From contig CAZZGL010000031.1 in assembly GCA_964654155.1 (NCBI GenBank), positions 1-14,505 of the forward strand: a DNA stretch of 14,505 bases, written 5' to 3'. Below, piece by piece: positions 1 to 8,210 of this stretch. Numbering within the stretch: the first letter of the stretch is position 1; the number at the start of each line of letters is the position of its first letter. The translations under genes and the position numbers were made by a program. Below the pieces are notes generated by a model. That model ran no database searches and had not been told where the DNA came from. It was given only the letters and a program-made list of their open reading frames with translations. The stretch is from CAG-826 sp964654155 (lineage in GTDB: Bacteria > Bacillota_I > Bacilli_A > RFN20 > CAG-826).

Positions 1-802
1 TGCAACAATGCTTATGTCGACAATTGCTCTTTTGAGTACAGGTTTTGCTGCTTGGATCATTTCTATGCCTGGTAGTGCAGAAAAAAATGGTACAATTTAT
101 GTTGATACAGTTTCTACGATTGCTCACTTGATTAAAGAATTTAAATGGACATCAGAAGCTGAAGATACCGATCCTGAAGTCGTTTATAGTATACCTAAAG
201 ATACTTCCGGAATTAGTATTTTGAATTCGCATATTAGTAATGATAACACTGGCAAAGAAAATGGAAAGTTTGAACATTTAACTATTACTGGTGAGTTTTA
301 TGTTACTAATGTTGGAGAATTATCATACGATGACTTGTTTGAACCTATTAGTTTCAATGTTTACTCTAAAGATGATAGCAATAACCCATTTAATGCTGAA
401 AGTGATGCAATAAAGAATGGATATATTACAGGTATTCCAGAGCAAAAAAAGAATGATAGTGGAAGTATTTTATGGGAAGATTTTATTTCGGCAGGTATAG
501 AGAATAATTCTACTGAATATGGTATAAAACTAGAAAAAGGCGAGACTACTACTGAAGATAAAATTATGAATGAGGGAGATAGCAATACTTCTGTTACCAA
601 ATATACTATAACCATCAAATTTGGTTGGGGTTTTAAATTCAATTATAAAAATCCATATTATTATTATAACAATGATGTTAGTGATGAGGATTGGAGAAAA
701 GACAATTACAAGCTTGCGTTGGAAGCTAATGAAAATTTAGATGCTATGAATAAATTGTTAGATTCTTCATCGTTTAAATTGTCTATTAAGACAAAAGCAT
801 AA
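1..802 (+). CDS. Exported protein with SipW-type signal, 5' end cut by window edge
   Basis: The reading frame is open from base 2 and ends at TAA 800-802, giving about 266 visible residues. The visible N-terminus is a hydrophobic stretch ending LLSTGFAAWIIS, which matches the signal core of the next gene (LISTGFAAWILS). The ATG codons at 8 and 14 lie inside that core and would leave no basic n-region, so the real start is almost certainly upstream of the window. The mature part is acidic and predicted beta-rich. Near the C-terminus, bases 620-655 encode FGWG followed by a NP pair, a motif shared with the genes at 847 and 11832, and the protein ends in a strand-like segment (FKLSIKTKA). I infer a secreted surface or matrix subunit of the TasA/camelysin type, processed by the signal peptidase at 1723. 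The overall fold and exact family are not proven. Confidence 0.8.
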   Translation, partial: ATMLMSTIALLSTGFAAWIISMPGSAEKNGTIYVDTVSTIAHLIKEFKWTSEAEDTDPEVVYSIPKDTSGISILNSHISNDNTGKENGKFEHLTITGEFYVTNVGELSYDDLFEPISFNVYSKDDSNNPFNAESDAIKNGYITGIPEQKKNDSGSILWEDFISAGIENNSTEYGIKLEKGETTTEDKIMNEGDSNTSVTKYTITIKFGWGFKFNYKNPYYYYNNDVSDEDWRKDNYKLALEANENLDAMNKLLDSSSFKLSIKTKA

Positions 803-846
803 TCTGTTTGCGAATAAAAAAATAAAATTGAAAGGAAAAAAATATT

Positions 847-1704
847 ATGGCTAGAATTACTAGAAAATCATATAAAAGGAAAAAGATAGTTTTGGGTCTA
901 TGTATGTTTGCATCGATAGCGTTAATTTCAACAGGTTTTGCTGCATGGATTCTTTCTTCTGGTGCATCGGCTGATAAAGATGGAAATATAACAGTTGGTG
1001 TTGTTGATGATTGCTCAGTTGAATTTTTTGGACTTAATTACGAAGGAAAGTTTTGTTTTGATGCAAAACAAGAAGATATCAAAGTGGCCGGCAAAGAAAA
1101 TAGACTTTATTATAAGCCAGGTTCAGATTTTGAAAGTTTAACAGTAACAGTTAGTGGTTATGTATCAAATGCTGATATTGTTACAGATATTAATGTAGCG
1201 ATGGAAGTCAGCGATAAAGTTATTCAAGCAGCAACTGCTATTGGAGAAAATTATGTAGTAGATGAAAATACAAGTTTAGAGGGAAAAGGGTATATTACAT
1301 TACCAGATTGCGCTATTAAAAATCAAACTAGTACAGCAGTTTCTATTACTAACGATAATGGCAAGATTGAAGATATTACGATAAATGAAAGTAATATTGA
1401 AACATATAAAGCTATGCTAACAAATAAAGGTGAAGTTCCTAATTTGAAAAATGGAGATAAAATACGCCGTTTTGAATACGATATTACATTTGGCTGGGGC
1501 GAGAAATTTGGCGGTGATAATCCTGGCATATGGTATGATGATCCTAAAGAAGACCGTGGTGGAGAAAAAATTAAAGATCCAAATAGTCAAACTGTTAAAT
1601 ACATTTATAAAATAGATGATGATACTGTTAAAACGGTAATGAATGATTTAAGAGAAACTTTAAATAGTGAAAGTTATGTTATTTTATTAAATGCCGCTGT
1701 GTAG
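847..1704 (+). CDS. Exported protein with SipW-type signal (TasA/camelysin-like paralogue)
   Basis: This is a complete 285-residue protein. The start is ATG 847, with an AAAGGA-like ribosome binding site about 10 bases upstream. The N-terminus has a basic n-region (residues 2-13, rich in R and K) and then a hydrophobic core ending ISTGFAAWILSSG at about residues 28-39. Cleavage is plausible in the ASA stretch near residue 40. The mature part is polar and predicted beta-rich. FGWG at 215-218 is followed by F221, NP at 225-226 and a WYDD run, the same C-terminal motif as in the genes before it and at 11832. It sits 44 bp after the first gene and 18 bp before the signal peptidase, which fits a substrate-peptidase operon as known for tapA-sipW-tasA in Bacillus. 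The structural role is inferred. The two upstream paralogues are clearly related but diverged, so they are not a recent duplication. Confidence 0.82.
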   Translation: MARITRKSYKRKKIVLGLCMFASIALISTGFAAWILSSGASADKDGNITVGVVDDCSVEFFGLNYEGKFCFDAKQEDIKVAGKENRLYYKPGSDFESLTVTVSGYVSNADIVTDINVAMEVSDKVIQAATAIGENYVVDENTSLEGKGYITLPDCAIKNQTSTAVSITNDNGKIEDITINESNIETYKAMLTNKGEVPNLKNGDKIRRFEYDITFGWGEKFGGDNPGIWYDDPKEDRGGEKIKDPNSQTVKYIYKIDDDTVKTVMNDLRETLNSESYVILLNAAV

Positions 1705-1708
1705 TTAT

Positions 1709-1716
1709 AAGGTGAT
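1709..1716 (+). promoter_or_regulatory. Ribosome binding site of the signal peptidase gene
   Basis: AAGGTGAT lies 6 bases before ATG 1723 and matches the 3' part of the consensus Shine-Dalgarno sequence. It supports this start over internal ATGs. Confidence 0.7.
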
Positions 1717-1722
1717 TAAACA

Positions 1723-2703
1723 ATGACACAAAATGAGATTATCGCTCTTATTGTTACTTTTGTAGGTGTATTAAGTTTTGCAACTATTATAACAATGCTT
1801 TATTATTCCTATATATCTTCTGCTATAAAGGATATAGGATTAGGAAAGCAAGATGCAGATCTTTTATATGACTTAGTTAAAAATAACAAAGAAAAAATAC
1901 AAAAACGTCGCAAGACTATTTCAATTATTAAGAATTGTGTGTTTTGTATATTTTTAGCAATCATTATTCCTATTATCGCTTTAGCAATCGTGAGCAAAGC
2001 AAATGGAAATGTTATGATGATTGGCGGTAATTCCGTAATGGTTGTTGCATCAGGATCTATGAGTGAGAAGAATAACGCTAATAGTTATTTATTCTCTCAA
2101 AAATTAGATAATCAATTCCAAACTTATGATGTTATTGGAATTAGCAAAGTTAAATCGGATAGTGATTTAAAACAATATGATGTTATTGCCTTTATCAATG
2201 ATAAGGGCATTAACGTCATTCATAGAATTATTGATTTTGATTATCAAGATGGTAAAAGAGTATATGTTACAAGAGGTGACGCTAATAACGCCACCGATAC
2301 ATACAAACCTAGTTTTGATGATGTTATTGGTAAATATAATGGAAAAAGGGTTCCTCTTGTAGGAATGCTCGTTTTGTTTTTTCAATCTGGTTCAGGAATT
2401 GTAACGGCAATCGCGGTTATTTATTGCTTATTTATGATTGATCATTTATCTAATAAAATGAGTCAAGCTAGTGCTAAACGTCTTGATATCTTATCTTCGG
2501 TATTTGATGTTGAAGATATGGATGAAGAAGACATTGAAATGATGAAAATTGGCTATGTCGAATATATATTATATGAAGGATATATGTATCGTATTGATGA
2601 AAACGGTCTTGTCGACAAAAAAGAAGTCAATGAAAATTATGATGATAAAACAATATTAGAATTAGTCGAAAATAGTGAATTAGAAGAGTTTACAGAAAAA
2701 TAG
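1723..2703 (+). CDS. sipW: SipW-like ER-type signal peptidase I (S26B family)
   Basis: This membrane serine protease most likely removes the SipW-type signals of its neighbours. Residues 6-30 and 71-92 look like transmembrane helices, and another hydrophobic segment covers about 224-240. The catalytic boxes are visible: SGSM at 110-113 (nucleophile Ser112), then VIHRI with His167, the His that replaces the Lys of classical LepB in ER/SipW-type enzymes, then TRGDANN at 183-189 followed by Asp192. At 326 residues it is longer than Bacillus SipW (about 190 from memory). The extra length is an N-terminal membrane helix with a basic linker (residues 31-68) and an acidic C-terminal tail from about 247 to 326, with an EDMDEEDIEMM segment. 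The tail is probably cytoplasmic and of unknown function. Family and catalytic type are well supported; the symbol is by analogy. Confidence 0.87.
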   Translation: MTQNEIIALIVTFVGVLSFATIITMLYYSYISSAIKDIGLGKQDADLLYDLVKNNKEKIQKRRKTISIIKNCVFCIFLAIIIPIIALAIVSKANGNVMMIGGNSVMVVASGSMSEKNNANSYLFSQKLDNQFQTYDVIGISKVKSDSDLKQYDVIAFINDKGINVIHRIIDFDYQDGKRVYVTRGDANNATDTYKPSFDDVIGKYNGKRVPLVGMLVLFFQSGSGIVTAIAVIYCLFMIDHLSNKMSQASAKRLDILSSVFDVEDMDEEDIEMMKIGYVEYILYEGYMYRIDENGLVDKKEVNENYDDKTILELVENSELEEFTEK

Positions 2704-2723
2704 TATTAAGGGGGACGGAAAAT

Positions 2724-4520
2724 ATGCAAAAACCATATTTTACCAGAAGAAATTTAATTGTAATTTCTTTATCGATATTTTATGCCTTTATATTAATGTT
2801 CACAGGTATCTGTTTATCTGGAACACCAAAATCTATTATTGCCGAAGATAATCCTATTGCTCTTTTGGGCTATGGTTTAGGATTTAGTAAAATTCAAATT
2901 GAAGGCGCAAATGGATTTGTTTGTCTATTGCTTGTGGCAATATATGTAGTAGTTTTCGTTACTGCGCTTATTTATGAAAGAAGATATGCGATTAGTAACA
3001 AAAAGAAACCATTCAGCTGGAAAATGATTCTTACTTATTTTATTACCTTGATTGTATGTGCGGGCTTATCTTATGGTATTAGTCTTCTAATTCAATTACC
3101 AATAAGTGGTGAAAATGTTAAGAATATTACTATATTTATTGGACAAAGTTTACTTCTTGCTTTGCTTATCTATGCAGTATTATTTGCATTAGTCGGCGGT
3201 ATATTAATGTTTGCGTTCAACATTATCTTGGTTGATAAACCATATAGATTCTTTGATAAAGATGAAATGGCGGAGTTAGGCGATGAAGATGAAGTTGAAA
3301 ACGACGTTACTGCCAATTTTGATGGAAACATTAACGCAAATGGAACTGCTACTGGTGATGGAGCGGTCGGTGGAACAGGAGTACCTACCTCTGTTAGCGA
3401 TGTTGCACGTGAACTTGATGATCGTGAAAAAGTTTTCCCATCACTTTCTCGTGTTGATTATAACTATGATGGTTATGAAATAGAAAGAATTGAGACAGAT
3501 GATTATTCTTTAGAAGAAATCTGTGTTAGATTTAGAAATTATTTAGCTAAAGAAGAAAAGCTATACTTTGATTTAAATACACTTAGGATTTTTATCAGTG
3601 GTTTTGCAGCTTCTCACTTCTCAATTTTAGAAGGTTTAAGTGGTACCGGTAAGTCATCATTACCACGTTATTTTGCTAAATTCGTTAATGGTACTGTTTC
3701 ATTCTTACCAGTTCAAGCAACTTGGAGAGATAAATCAAGTATTCTTGGTTACTTTAATGATTTCTCTAAGACATATAGTGAAACAGACTTCTTAGTTAAT
3801 TTATATGAAGCATCTTACAATCCAGACAAAATTAATATATTCGTTCTTGATGAAATGAACATTTCTCGTGTTGAATATTATTTTGCGGATTTCTTATCAG
3901 TCTTGGAATATCCTTCAGATCAATGGAAATTAAGAATTATGCACCTTCCATATGATTTTGTTCCACCTGTTAAATTAGATGAAGGTTTTATTAGAATACC
4001 AACAAATGCTTATTTTATTGGTACCGCAAATAAGGATGATTCTACCTTTGCTATTGCTGATAAGGTTTATGACCGTGCTATTACGATTTTCTTTGATAAC
4101 AAGAATATTCCATTCGAAGTTAAAGAAGATGCCGGTACAATTAATTTAAGTGCTTCTAAATTACATTCTTTATATGAAGAAGCCTTAGAAATTGAAGAAA
4201 ATAAATTAACAGATGCCGATAAAGAAAAATTCTTAAAAATCTGTGATTATATCTATGACACATTCGATGTTACATTTGGTAACCGTATTTTAAATCAAAT
4301 GGAAATATTAGTTCCAACATTTATCGCTTGTGGTGGTAAAAAAGAAGATATTTTAGATTTCCTTCTTTCTCGTAAAGTCTTAGCGAAATTAGAAGGACGT
4401 TTTGAAGAATATGTGAAAAATGGACTTAAACACCTTCTTGATTTAATTAATAAAGTTTATGGAGAAGTTAGCTTCCCACAAAGTCGTAAATTAATTAATA
4501 ATCTCATAAGAAAGTTGTAG
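2724..4520 (+). CDS. Membrane-anchored McrB-like AAA+ ATPase
   Basis: This 598-residue protein starts at ATG 2724 behind an AAGGGGGA ribosome binding site. The N-terminal part has about four membrane segments (roughly 12-32, 64-83, 101-126, 137-169). A Gly/Asn/Thr-rich, probably disordered linker (about 198-224) leads to a cytoplasmic AAA+ module. Walker A is GLSGTGKSS at 304-312. Walker B is IFVLDE at 372-377, followed by MNISRVEYYFADF, the 'DEMN.SR' extension typical of the McrB/dynein-related (AAA_5) group. A sensor-1 region follows as FIGTANKDDS (431-440), with N436, and a likely arginine finger or sensor lies at DRAITIFF (R451). McrB itself uses GTP; the nucleotide used here is unknown. 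The next gene starts 8 bp downstream and probably encodes its partner. A membrane anchor is not typical of McrB restriction subunits, so I favour a role at the envelope over DNA restriction. That is inference. Confidence 0.8.
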   Translation: MQKPYFTRRNLIVISLSIFYAFILMFTGICLSGTPKSIIAEDNPIALLGYGLGFSKIQIEGANGFVCLLLVAIYVVVFVTALIYERRYAISNKKKPFSWKMILTYFITLIVCAGLSYGISLLIQLPISGENVKNITIFIGQSLLLALLIYAVLFALVGGILMFAFNIILVDKPYRFFDKDEMAELGDEDEVENDVTANFDGNINANGTATGDGAVGGTGVPTSVSDVARELDDREKVFPSLSRVDYNYDGYEIERIETDDYSLEEICVRFRNYLAKEEKLYFDLNTLRIFISGFAASHFSILEGLSGTGKSSLPRYFAKFVNGTVSFLPVQATWRDKSSILGYFNDFSKTYSETDFLVNLYEASYNPDKINIFVLDEMNISRVEYYFADFLSVLEYPSDQWKLRIMHLPYDFVPPVKLDEGFIRIPTNAYFIGTANKDDSTFAIADKVYDRAITIFFDNKNIPFEVKEDAGTINLSASKLHSLYEEALEIEENKLTDADKEKFLKICDYIYDTFDVTFGNRILNQMEILVPTFIACGGKKEDILDFLLSRKVLAKLEGRFEEYVKNGLKHLLDLINKVYGEVSFPQSRKLINNLIRKL

Positions 4521-4528
4521 TGAAGTAA

Positions 4529-5854
4529 ATGAAAACTAACGAAGAACGATACTTAAAAGAGGCTATTCGAAATGTAAAAAGATTTGCTAAAGACCATGAA
4601 ACTTTATCAACTTTTTTTGCACATATTGATGAAGTTAAAGTTAGGTCGTTACAAGATCTTTCTTTTAAGTATGATTTGAAATTCTTCGAAAATATTTCTC
4701 GTATTTTAAGTGTTATTATTTCAATTGTTTCTCGCCCAGTATTAGCGAATAAAGGTGAAGAAGTAATTGTTCGTGCGGCTTCGGCATCTTCTTTAACTCC
4801 GGAAATGTTTCAAAAAACCGTAACTGATTCAATGTTATGGAAACAACAAGGTTTAGAAATGGTGCCAGAGTATGTACATTATCAACAATATGTCGATGAA
4901 ATTAAAACATATGAAAATAGATTTGTTGTTCACTTAATTAATTTAATTGATTCTGAATTAACTAAATTTCAAAGATTCTATATTTCAATGATTCAATCTT
5001 ATGTTGGTCAAGATAGTTTATCTTTAGATGAGGATAAACAAGAACAAGCGATGATTAAGCTTGAATATTTACAAAAGAAAATAGTTAAGATTAAAGGTAC
5101 TTATTTCTATCGTATTATTAATAAAGATCAAGTTAGATTATCGACAATTATTCCAACTAATATTTTGATTCATAATCGTTTATATAATGAATGTTATAAG
5201 TTTTATCGTAAGTTAATTACATATAATGATGAAGCTCAAATAAACAAGGATTTCTTCTTATATAATTATGTTTTGATATTAAAACAATTAAAACAAGCAG
5301 GATTTAAATTATATGGTAAGAAAACAACCCGTGAATCAGAAGCGGTTGTTAGAAGAGCGTTAAATCTTGAAAATGATTTAGTATTCTTTTCTTCTCATAT
5401 GAAAATAACGATGACTTGTAAAGAAGAAGAAAATAAATTTATTTTTAAAATTGTTAATAGAGAAGATAATCAAACTAACCTTCATTTATTAATTGTGGAT
5501 AAAGATGAAGCCTTTGATAATGTTTTATTAAGAGTTCAAGATACTTCTAAGTACACCACAATTGAAGCGATATCACTTTGGTTACGAGCGTATTTAGATG
5601 ATACGGTAAATATCATTAAACAAAATTTATTAAGTGAAGTTGAGATGATTAGACAATATTTTGAAGAACGTTATCATCGTGTTATCGGTAGTCAAAGAAT
5701 ATATTCTATTTATTGTCCAATATGTCGACAAAAGACTGTTAGTGAAGTTGAGGACAATATTTTCCATTGTGAAAACTGTAATTCTTTATATAAGTTCTAT
5801 CAAGGTGAAAAAGAACCAGAAATCGTATTTTTAAGATTAAGGAGGAAGAACTAA
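4529..5854 (+). CDS. DUF2357/McrC-like partner protein with C-terminal zinc ribbon
   Basis: This 441-residue protein has no signal peptide or membrane helix. Its start is 8 bp after the AAA+ stop, with only a weak ribosome binding site, so translational coupling is likely. Residues 128-133 (YENRFV) followed by a helical region, then the segments TNILIHNRLYNECYKFYRKL (210-229) and LYNYVLILKQL (244-254), resemble, from memory, proteins carrying DUF2357 that pair with McrB-like ATPases. In such proteins a PD-(D/E)XK nuclease usually follows. Here residues 285-345 look strand-rich but I see no clear D...ExK set, so a nuclease is absent or unrecognisable. The C-terminus has a four-cysteine zinc ribbon (C396, C399, C414, C417). 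I infer an adaptor or effector of the AAA+ protein. The DUF2357 link rests on pattern memory and needs a profile search; the zinc ribbon is direct. Confidence 0.6.
   Translation: MKTNEERYLKEAIRNVKRFAKDHETLSTFFAHIDEVKVRSLQDLSFKYDLKFFENISRILSVIISIVSRPVLANKGEEVIVRAASASSLTPEMFQKTVTDSMLWKQQGLEMVPEYVHYQQYVDEIKTYENRFVVHLINLIDSELTKFQRFYISMIQSYVGQDSLSLDEDKQEQAMIKLEYLQKKIVKIKGTYFYRIINKDQVRLSTIIPTNILIHNRLYNECYKFYRKLITYNDEAQINKDFFLYNYVLILKQLKQAGFKLYGKKTTRESEAVVRRALNLENDLVFFSSHMKITMTCKEEENKFIFKIVNREDNQTNLHLLIVDKDEAFDNVLLRVQDTSKYTTIEAISLWLRAYLDDTVNIIKQNLLSEVEMIRQYFEERYHRVIGSQRIYSIYCPICRQKTVSEVEDNIFHCENCNSLYKFYQGEKEPEIVFLRLRRKN
5839..5845 (+). promoter_or_regulatory. Ribosome binding site of the ABC ATPase gene, inside the preceding gene
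   Basis: AAGGAGG lies within the last codons of the upstream gene, 9 bases before ATG 5855. The start codon directly follows the upstream TAA (5852-5854), so the two genes are very likely on one transcript. Confidence 0.75.
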
Positions 5855-6604
5855 ATGGAAGAAGTAGTACAAGAAGAGAAACAAGTGACTGTCTCTATTC
5901 ATGACTTACATAAATCCTATGGCCAGAAGAAAGTTCTTCTAGGACTTAATTTAGAAGTATATGAAGGAGAATTATTTGGCTTTATTGGTAAAAACGGTGT
6001 TGGTAAATCTACGACTATCGATTGTATGATAGGTTTAAAGAAGTTTGAAAAAGGACAAATTTTATTAGATGGATTTGATATTGTTCAAGAACCAATTGAA
6101 GCTAAATCAACATTTGGATATGTTGCTAGTGAACCAACATGTTATGAAGTGATGACAGGTTATGATTATTTGGAATTTATCGCTAGTGTATATCGACTTA
6201 ATGAAAAAGAATTTAAAAACAATTATAAGTATTTATCTTCTAGATTAGGATTAAGTGAAGAAGATTTAGCGCAGTCGATATCTTCATATTCTCATGGTAT
6301 GAAGCAAAAGTTATGTTTAATTGCCTCATTAATGGGAAGTCCTAAAATATGGGTTTTAGATGAACCGACAGTCGGTTTAGATATCATGGCGGTTGAAGAG
6401 CTTAAGAAAATGATGCAAGAGTATGCCGCGCATGGTAATACGGTATTTATTACCTCTCACAATATTGACTTAGTTAGTAAAATATGTGATCGGGTTGCAA
6501 TTATTAATGAAGGAAGAGTTGTTGGCTTATATGATTTAAAAAAGAATCCGAATAAACGTTTACAACTTTCCAAAATATTCCTAGATATTTATAAAGAAAG
6601 GTAG
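5855..6604 (+). CDS. ABC transporter ATP-binding protein
   Basis: This is a standard 249-residue nucleotide-binding domain that would power the permease encoded next. Walker A is GKNGVGKST at 45-53. The ABC signature is the variant SSYSHGMKQKL (143-153), common in ABC-2 type exporters. Walker B is IWVLDE at 165-170, followed by a D-loop GLD at 174-176, and the switch His is H202 in ITSHN. The Q-loop region reads FGYVASEP around residues 88-94, without an obvious Gln, which is also frequent in this subgroup. It starts immediately after the zinc-ribbon gene and ends 8 bp before the permease. The substrate cannot be read from the ATPase; location between envelope genes suggests export of, or support for, surface components. 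Confidence 0.93.
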   Translation: MEEVVQEEKQVTVSIHDLHKSYGQKKVLLGLNLEVYEGELFGFIGKNGVGKSTTIDCMIGLKKFEKGQILLDGFDIVQEPIEAKSTFGYVASEPTCYEVMTGYDYLEFIASVYRLNEKEFKNNYKYLSSRLGLSEEDLAQSISSYSHGMKQKLCLIASLMGSPKIWVLDEPTVGLDIMAVEELKKMMQEYAAHGNTVFITSHNIDLVSKICDRVAIINEGRVVGLYDLKKNPNKRLQLSKIFLDIYKER

Positions 6605-6612
6605 GATGGCAA

Positions 6613-8208
6613 ATGTTAAGTTTAATCGCTAAAGATTTTAAATTAATGTTCGCTAACAAGAGTGGTTTAAAAGAAAAAATAATCTCTCTTATTTTTGGCA
6701 TCGTCGTTGGTTTAATGTTTATTGCGATTGAAACTTATGTTTTCTATATCATAATTAATAAAATTAAGGTTTATGAAAATGCCGCGATTCCTTTCTTTAC
6801 GATATTCCTTTTTATCATATCGGTAATTATGATTGTCTTTGCTATATTTAACACTAAGAGGCTTTTCTTTAATGAAGAAGATGCTCGATATTTAGCTTCT
6901 TATCCAATTAGCAATACAAAAAAGGTACTATCGAAATTAGTGTTCTTATTTGCAATACAATACACAATGAATTTAGTATTTACTGTTCCTTTATTTATCG
7001 CCTATGGTAAGATTTTCCATCAAGTTACTTTAAATTTTTATTATCGAATTATTTTTTATCCTTTACTTGCTTTTATATTTGAAGCAGGTTTCGCTTTTAT
7101 TGCCGTTTATCCATATAAGATTATTTCTGATTTTATGAAGAAACATGTTATTGTTCAACTTATTGTGACAATTATCATTGCTTTTGGTTTAACCTATGCT
7201 TATGGTCAATTGTTAAATTTATTTATTAATCTTGTTTCTTCGAATCGTTTAGATAGTTTATTTACTGTTGATGTTATAGAAACTGTTACTAATTTAAGTA
7301 AGAGTTTAATACCGGTCAACTTTTTAGTACAAATATTTATTAAAAGATCTATGAAGCATTTATTATCTTATATAAGTGTTTCTTGTGGTGTTTTCTTATT
7401 AGGTATTTCTCTTTTAATTTATTTCTATCATAATTTTACTAATTTTGTTAATAGTGATAAGAATAAAGCTCCTATAAGAGAAATGAAGATTCGTTCTGTT
7501 AGAAGTGCCTTAATTAGAAAAGAATTAATTGTTTTATTTAAGGATTCTAATTATTTATATTCCTTTACAGGTCTTCTTGCCGTTCAACCATTTTTATCAG
7601 TTTTGATTGTTAAATCCATTAATACTGTTTTTGCAAGTGGTACAATGGGTTATTATATAAGTCTTATTAGGAATTTCTTACCGCTTCTAGATATATTGAT
7701 TATGATGTTAATTACTTTGATTATTTCTCAAGGCGCAAATCAATATATAACGATGGAAGATAAGAATATTCGGGTTATTAAATTTATGCCAGTTAAGATT
7801 AAAACTCAATTGTCGGTTAAAGTGATGATTCCATTTATTTTATCGGCATCATTCTGTTTTATATCTTATTTAGCTTTACTTATTACTTATTCGATTTCCA
7901 CGACTACATTCTTCTTTGGTTTATTGTTAACTTTATTATTATTAAGTATTGTTGATATTGTTTCTCTTTTTGAAGAATTAAAGATTAAACGTAATAAACC
8001 TCGTAGTTATTTCTTATCGAATACTTATTCATATGTATTACCAATTGTATACTTTATAGTAACTATTATTTGTTCTTTCTATAATGCTAGTATATATGTT
8101 GTGTATGCATTTGGATTTGTGGCTTTCATTTTATTATCACTTCCATTTGTGATTAATATGAAGAGCAAGGTTACGAACCTCTTTATTGAATTGGAGGTGT
8201 CTAACTAA
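6613..8208 (+). CDS. ABC-2-like transporter permease, about 12 membrane segments
   Basis: This 531-residue, strongly hydrophobic protein starts at ATG 6613, with AGGATGG just upstream that overlaps the ATPase stop. I count roughly twelve membrane segments, in two hydrophobic halves (about 24-270 and 315-515) separated by a polar loop containing a basic REMKIRSVRSALIRKE stretch. The N-terminal half carries FFNEEDARYLASYPISNTKK (about residues 85-104), a cytoplasmic motif with an acidic cluster and a SYPIS turn, typical of 'putative ABC transporter permease subunit' proteins of Bacillota. It should form the membrane channel for the preceding ATPase, either as a homodimer or, given its two-fold size, as a fused single unit. 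Its stop overlaps the start of the exported beta-helix protein, which makes that protein, or factors that modify it, a candidate client. The substrate is unknown. Confidence 0.85.
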   Translation: MLSLIAKDFKLMFANKSGLKEKIISLIFGIVVGLMFIAIETYVFYIIINKIKVYENAAIPFFTIFLFIISVIMIVFAIFNTKRLFFNEEDARYLASYPISNTKKVLSKLVFLFAIQYTMNLVFTVPLFIAYGKIFHQVTLNFYYRIIFYPLLAFIFEAGFAFIAVYPYKIISDFMKKHVIVQLIVTIIIAFGLTYAYGQLLNLFINLVSSNRLDSLFTVDVIETVTNLSKSLIPVNFLVQIFIKRSMKHLLSYISVSCGVFLLGISLLIYFYHNFTNFVNSDKNKAPIREMKIRSVRSALIRKELIVLFKDSNYLYSFTGLLAVQPFLSVLIVKSINTVFASGTMGYYISLIRNFLPLLDILIMMLITLIISQGANQYITMEDKNIRVIKFMPVKIKTQLSVKVMIPFILSASFCFISYLALLITYSISTTTFFFGLLLTLLLLSIVDIVSLFEELKIKRNKPRSYFLSNTYSYVLPIVYFIVTIICSFYNASIYVVYAFGFVAFILLSLPFVINMKSKVTNLFIELEVSN

Positions 8209-8210
8209 TG
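8193..8210 (+). promoter_or_regulatory. Ribosome binding site and TAATG stop/start overlap
   Basis: GGAGGTG at 8193-8199 lies inside the permease gene. The permease stop TAA (8206-8208) shares one base with the next ATG (8208-8210). This arrangement usually means translational coupling of the permease and the exported protein. Confidence 0.8.

Noticed and set aside
361..642. Antisense open frame of 93 codons
   Set aside because: It lies fully opposite a well-supported secreted protein gene, with no ribosome binding site or recognisable domain.
2724..5854. Plain McrBC restriction system
   Set aside because: The ATPase is membrane-anchored, the partner shows no visible nuclease motif, and the neighbours are envelope and export genes. 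Not excluded, but not the best reading.
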